DNA from: Planctomycetaceae bacterium
GTDB lineage: Bacteria > Planctomycetota > Planctomycetia > Pirellulales > UBA1268
Length of the DNA stretch: 7,631 bases
Reading direction: 5' to 3'
NCBI GenBank assembly: GCA_003509235.1
Contig: DONH01000162.1
Coordinates: 4,656-12,286 of the forward strand
The notes under the pieces were generated by a model that was given only the letters and a program-made list of their open reading frames with translations, made no database searches and was not told where the DNA came from. Position numbers and translations under genes: made by a program. Shown here piece by piece: positions 5,540-7,631 of this stretch (its first letter is position 1; the number at the start of each line of letters is the position of its first letter).

Positions 5540-6898
5540 ATGAGCGAAATACTCTTTCACTATTACCGTGTTAATCCAACGACCTGGTTTTACCTTGCGT
5601 CGCTTCTTTCAATTGCAGTTTTTTTCAAATTCAATCGAGCTTTGAGTGTCCGTAATGTTGATCTTGTCGGCCTGATTCTCTTTGCACCAGGGCTTCTGGC
5701 CGTTGAATACGGTGGCTTTAAAGCCAATGTTGATGCACAACAATTGGGCTATGTGTGGCTGTTTGTGATAACCGGATTATTTATTATCCGCATGCTTTGT
5801 GACTCACTCATGGTTCGAAGACCTATGCTCGAACCCAACCTCAATAGTGGGGGACTCACCTTTCTCGGAATATCACTCCTTGTTTTCCTTTTAGCAAATG
5901 TTCTCACCACTCGACCAGAAAGAGATGACCTTGCAGCAGCGACGACCGCGGCCAGACTTGAGACTGGTGATGCAGAAGTCAACGCTGATCAACTAGCAAG
6001 ACTTGGCCCTGGGTATCCACTCCTGTTTCTTTTGCCACACATCTCAACTCAACGCGTTTTCTCCTCCGAGGCAGTCTCCTCAGCCGGCGGCAAAACGAAA
6101 GAGCCACCGCCACGGGTTGTTCACGAAACAACAGCTCGAGCAATGGCTATCATTTCCCAACTACTGATCGTCAGCGGTATGATTTTTATTGGGTGGCGAC
6201 ACTTTGAAAGTACCAAGCTCGGTATTGCTGCTGCGGTTCTTTATCTTCTTCTCCCATACACGGCCATGATGACTGGGAGGGTTGACCATGCTTTACCCGG
6301 TGCGTTGATTGTATGGGCGATTGGAGCATATCGGAGACCTGTAATTGCGGGAGGTCTCATAGGGCTAGCAATTGGCATCATCTACTACCCCATATTCCTG
6401 CTTCCACTTTGGTGCAGTTTTTATTGGGAGCGCGGAGTCCGTCGATTCGCGACTGGTGTTGGAGCTGCTTTATCAGCCCTTGTGATTGGACTCTGGTGCA
6501 CTTCACCAACACTCGCGATCTTTGCTGGCCAATTACGTCAAATGTTTGGTTGGATTTTTCCAAGCAGCGTAAGCCTCGAGGGATTCTGGGCATTCCCTTC
6601 TTACGATCCAGTTTTTCGGCTTCCTGTGCTCGCTGGCTTCTTGGTAATGATGGCTACTATGGCAATTTGGCCTTCACCAAAACACCTTGGGACACTCATG
6701 AGTTGTTCCGCCGCGGTTCTCCTTGGAAGCCAATTCTGGAAAGCACATAACGGCGGCCTTTTCTTAGCATGGTTTCTCCCGATCCTTCTGCTCGTGATAT
6801 TCCGGCCAAACCTTGAAAACCGTGTTGCACTAAAGGCATTGGATACTGATTGGTTCATTCGGCGTCGCAAACAACGGCGTACAATAGACGCCGCATAG
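5540..6898 (+). CDS. polytopic inner-membrane protein, possibly GT-C glycosyltransferase-like (452 aa)
   Basis: A membrane protein with roughly 11-13 predicted helices (for example about 15-30, 41-57, 71-85, 106-121, 201-218, 226-245, 251-290, 304-322, 360-377, 385-399 and 407-421). One larger hydrophilic segment (about 122-200) is likely outside or in the cytoplasm. It opens with R-V-N-P-T-T-W-F-Y-L-A (10-20). A distinctive block T-G-R-V-D-H-A-L-P-G-A (245-255), followed by A-Y-R-R-P (263-267), has the feel of the polyprenyl-phosphate-dependent GT-C glycosyltransferases. The usual N-terminal acidic motif is not obvious, so the function is inference. I associate such proteins with Planctomycetes. 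The frame is open to a TTG at 5489, but the ATG at 5540 starts just before the conserved-looking region and is preferred; only a weak gagacgg precedes it. The tail is basic. It ends 7 bases from the convergent HEAT-repeat gene. Confidence 0.85.
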   Translation: MSEILFHYYRVNPTTWFYLASLLSIAVFFKFNRALSVRNVDLVGLILFAPGLLAVEYGGFKANVDAQQLGYVWLFVITGLFIIRMLCDSLMVRRPMLEPNLNSGGLTFLGISLLVFLLANVLTTRPERDDLAAATTAARLETGDAEVNADQLARLGPGYPLLFLLPHISTQRVFSSEAVSSAGGKTKEPPPRVVHETTARAMAIISQLLIVSGMIFIGWRHFESTKLGIAAAVLYLLLPYTAMMTGRVDHALPGALIVWAIGAYRRPVIAGGLIGLAIGIIYYPIFLLPLWCSFYWERGVRRFATGVGAALSALVIGLWCTSPTLAIFAGQLRQMFGWIFPSSVSLEGFWAFPSYDPVFRLPVLAGFLVMMATMAIWPSPKHLGTLMSCSAAVLLGSQFWKAHNGGLFLAWFLPILLLVIFRPNLENRVALKALDTDWFIRRRKQRRTIDAA

Positions 6899-6905
6899 AC
6901 ACTAT

Positions 6906-7631
6906 TCACATGTCTCGCCGTATATCAATAGTAGATGGGACACCTTGATTTAAAAACCATAGATGCCAGCGAGATTGGTCCCAGCCATAGTTGACATCTG
7001 TTAGTTTAGTCAAAGCTTCAAGTACTTGCGCGTTCTGTAATGAAACAGCTTTCGTTTTCTGATTGCCTCCAAGTGCGAGGCCACCACCTGCTGGTGAAAA
7101 TGTAACCGTTGTTCCTCCTGATTCAGCACCAGAAGAAACAACATGTCGAGTAATTAAAACATTGATTAAGGGTTGAACAGCGGACTCATCACCAAGTGTT
7201 TTCAGTGCAAATGCAGCACGGTTAATACGGTGACTATCGGTTCCACCAAGCGCAGCAACGAGTGCCGGAACAACTTGTATCGACTCCTTTTCTTTAAGTT
7301 GCTCAATGGCACTCCAACGCACTTCTGAATCAGAATGGTCAAGAACCAGAGATAGTAACGCTCCGATTGCATCTGTTGAATCTATATTTCCAAGAGCTTC
7401 AACATAGAGGAGTCGCACACGCGGAACAGGGTCGGTATTGATCGCCGTGATGAGAGGCATTACTGAAAAAGGATCGGTTATTTGACGGATCTCGGTAGAA
7501 GAGTCCTCACTGACTCCTGGTTTATTGAGCTCTCGCCGCAACCTCTCTAGCCGGTGCCGTGCCTCAACCGTGCTTTTTGTTGCGGCTTCTGCCTGCTTAT
7601 ACAGATCAATTTCCTGCTGAGTTCTCCACGA
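6906..7631 (-). CDS. HEAT-repeat protein, C-terminal part (5' end outside window)
   Basis: The last 241 codons of a helical-repeat protein whose start lies beyond the right edge; the frame is open to base 7631, and the TTG at 7541 is internal. Residues 1-35 of the visible part are charged and heptad-like (Q-Q-E-I-D-L-Y-K-Q-A-E, then R-H-R-L-E-R-L-R-R-E-L), probably a coiled coil. Three or so HEAT/PBS-lyase-type units follow (about 53-83, 84-115 and 116-160), with the usual pattern R-V-R-x-x-x-V-E-A-L-G, E-V-R-W-S-A-I-E-Q-L and R-I-N-R-A-A-F-A-L-K-T-L-G. A Gly/Ser-rich insert (about 165-190) interrupts the array. A last helix pair then carries N-Y-G-W-D-Q-S-R-W (214-222). Such repeats usually serve as protein-binding scaffolds. 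The combination of Gly-rich insert and Trp-rich ending recalls planctomycete HEAT proteins. The partner is unknown. It converges tightly on the membrane-protein gene. Confidence 0.9.
   Translation of the reverse strand, partial: SWRTQQEIDLYKQAEAATKSTVEARHRLERLRRELNKPGVSEDSSTEIRQITDPFSVMPLITAINTDPVPRVRLLYVEALGNIDSTDAIGALLSLVLDHSDSEVRWSAIEQLKEKESIQVVPALVAALGGTDSHRINRAAFALKTLGDESAVQPLINVLITRHVVSSGAESGGTTVTFSPAGGGLALGGNQKTKAVSLQNAQVLEALTKLTDVNYGWDQSRWHLWFLNQGVPSTIDIRRDM

Overview
The window looks like ordinary chromosome from a free-living, probably aquatic, bacterium, most likely a planctomycete. This assignment is inference. It rests mainly on two proteins of a type I associate with Planctomycetes. 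One is a multi-pass membrane protein opening with a V-N-P-T-T-W segment and carrying a G-R-V-D-H-x-L-P-G-A block. The other is a HEAT-repeat protein with a Gly-rich insert and a N-Y-G-W-D-Q-S-x-W ending. The lack of clear Shine-Dalgarno sites and the mostly single-gene layout fit this. No mobile element, tRNA, rRNA, CRISPR array or phage gene is visible.

Layout, left to right. The 5' part of a SulP-family anion transporter lies on the minus strand and runs off the left edge (1-482). A short divergent spacer leads to an unrecognised exported protein or lipoprotein on the plus strand (732-1337). It converges, 18 bases apart, on a complete histone-deacetylase-superfamily amidohydrolase on the minus strand (1356-2282). 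About 1.1 kb without a convincing gene follows (2283-3413). This stretch holds the most striking non-coding signal: two perfect 13-bp hairpins that exclude one another (2624-2670), and a pair of crossing inverted repeats (2851-2929). Next comes an SLC13/DASS-type permease with two regulatory TrkA-C (RCK-C) domains between its membrane halves (3414-5207, plus). A previously easy-to-miss 59-codon frame on the minus strand (5176-5355) overlaps its 3' end. Then comes the polytopic membrane protein (5540-6898, plus), which converges, 7 bases apart, on the HEAT-repeat protein (6906-7631, minus, running off the right edge).

The genes alternate strand one by one (-, +, -, +, -, +, -). No two neighbours can share an operon, so context gives little help with function. 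Two unrelated anion-transporter families (SulP and SLC13) sit in the window with the deacetylase between them, but nothing in the sequence shows that they work together. No exotic multi-gene system is evident. The best leads for something undescribed are the structured gene-free kilobase and the small minus-strand frame after the SLC13 gene.
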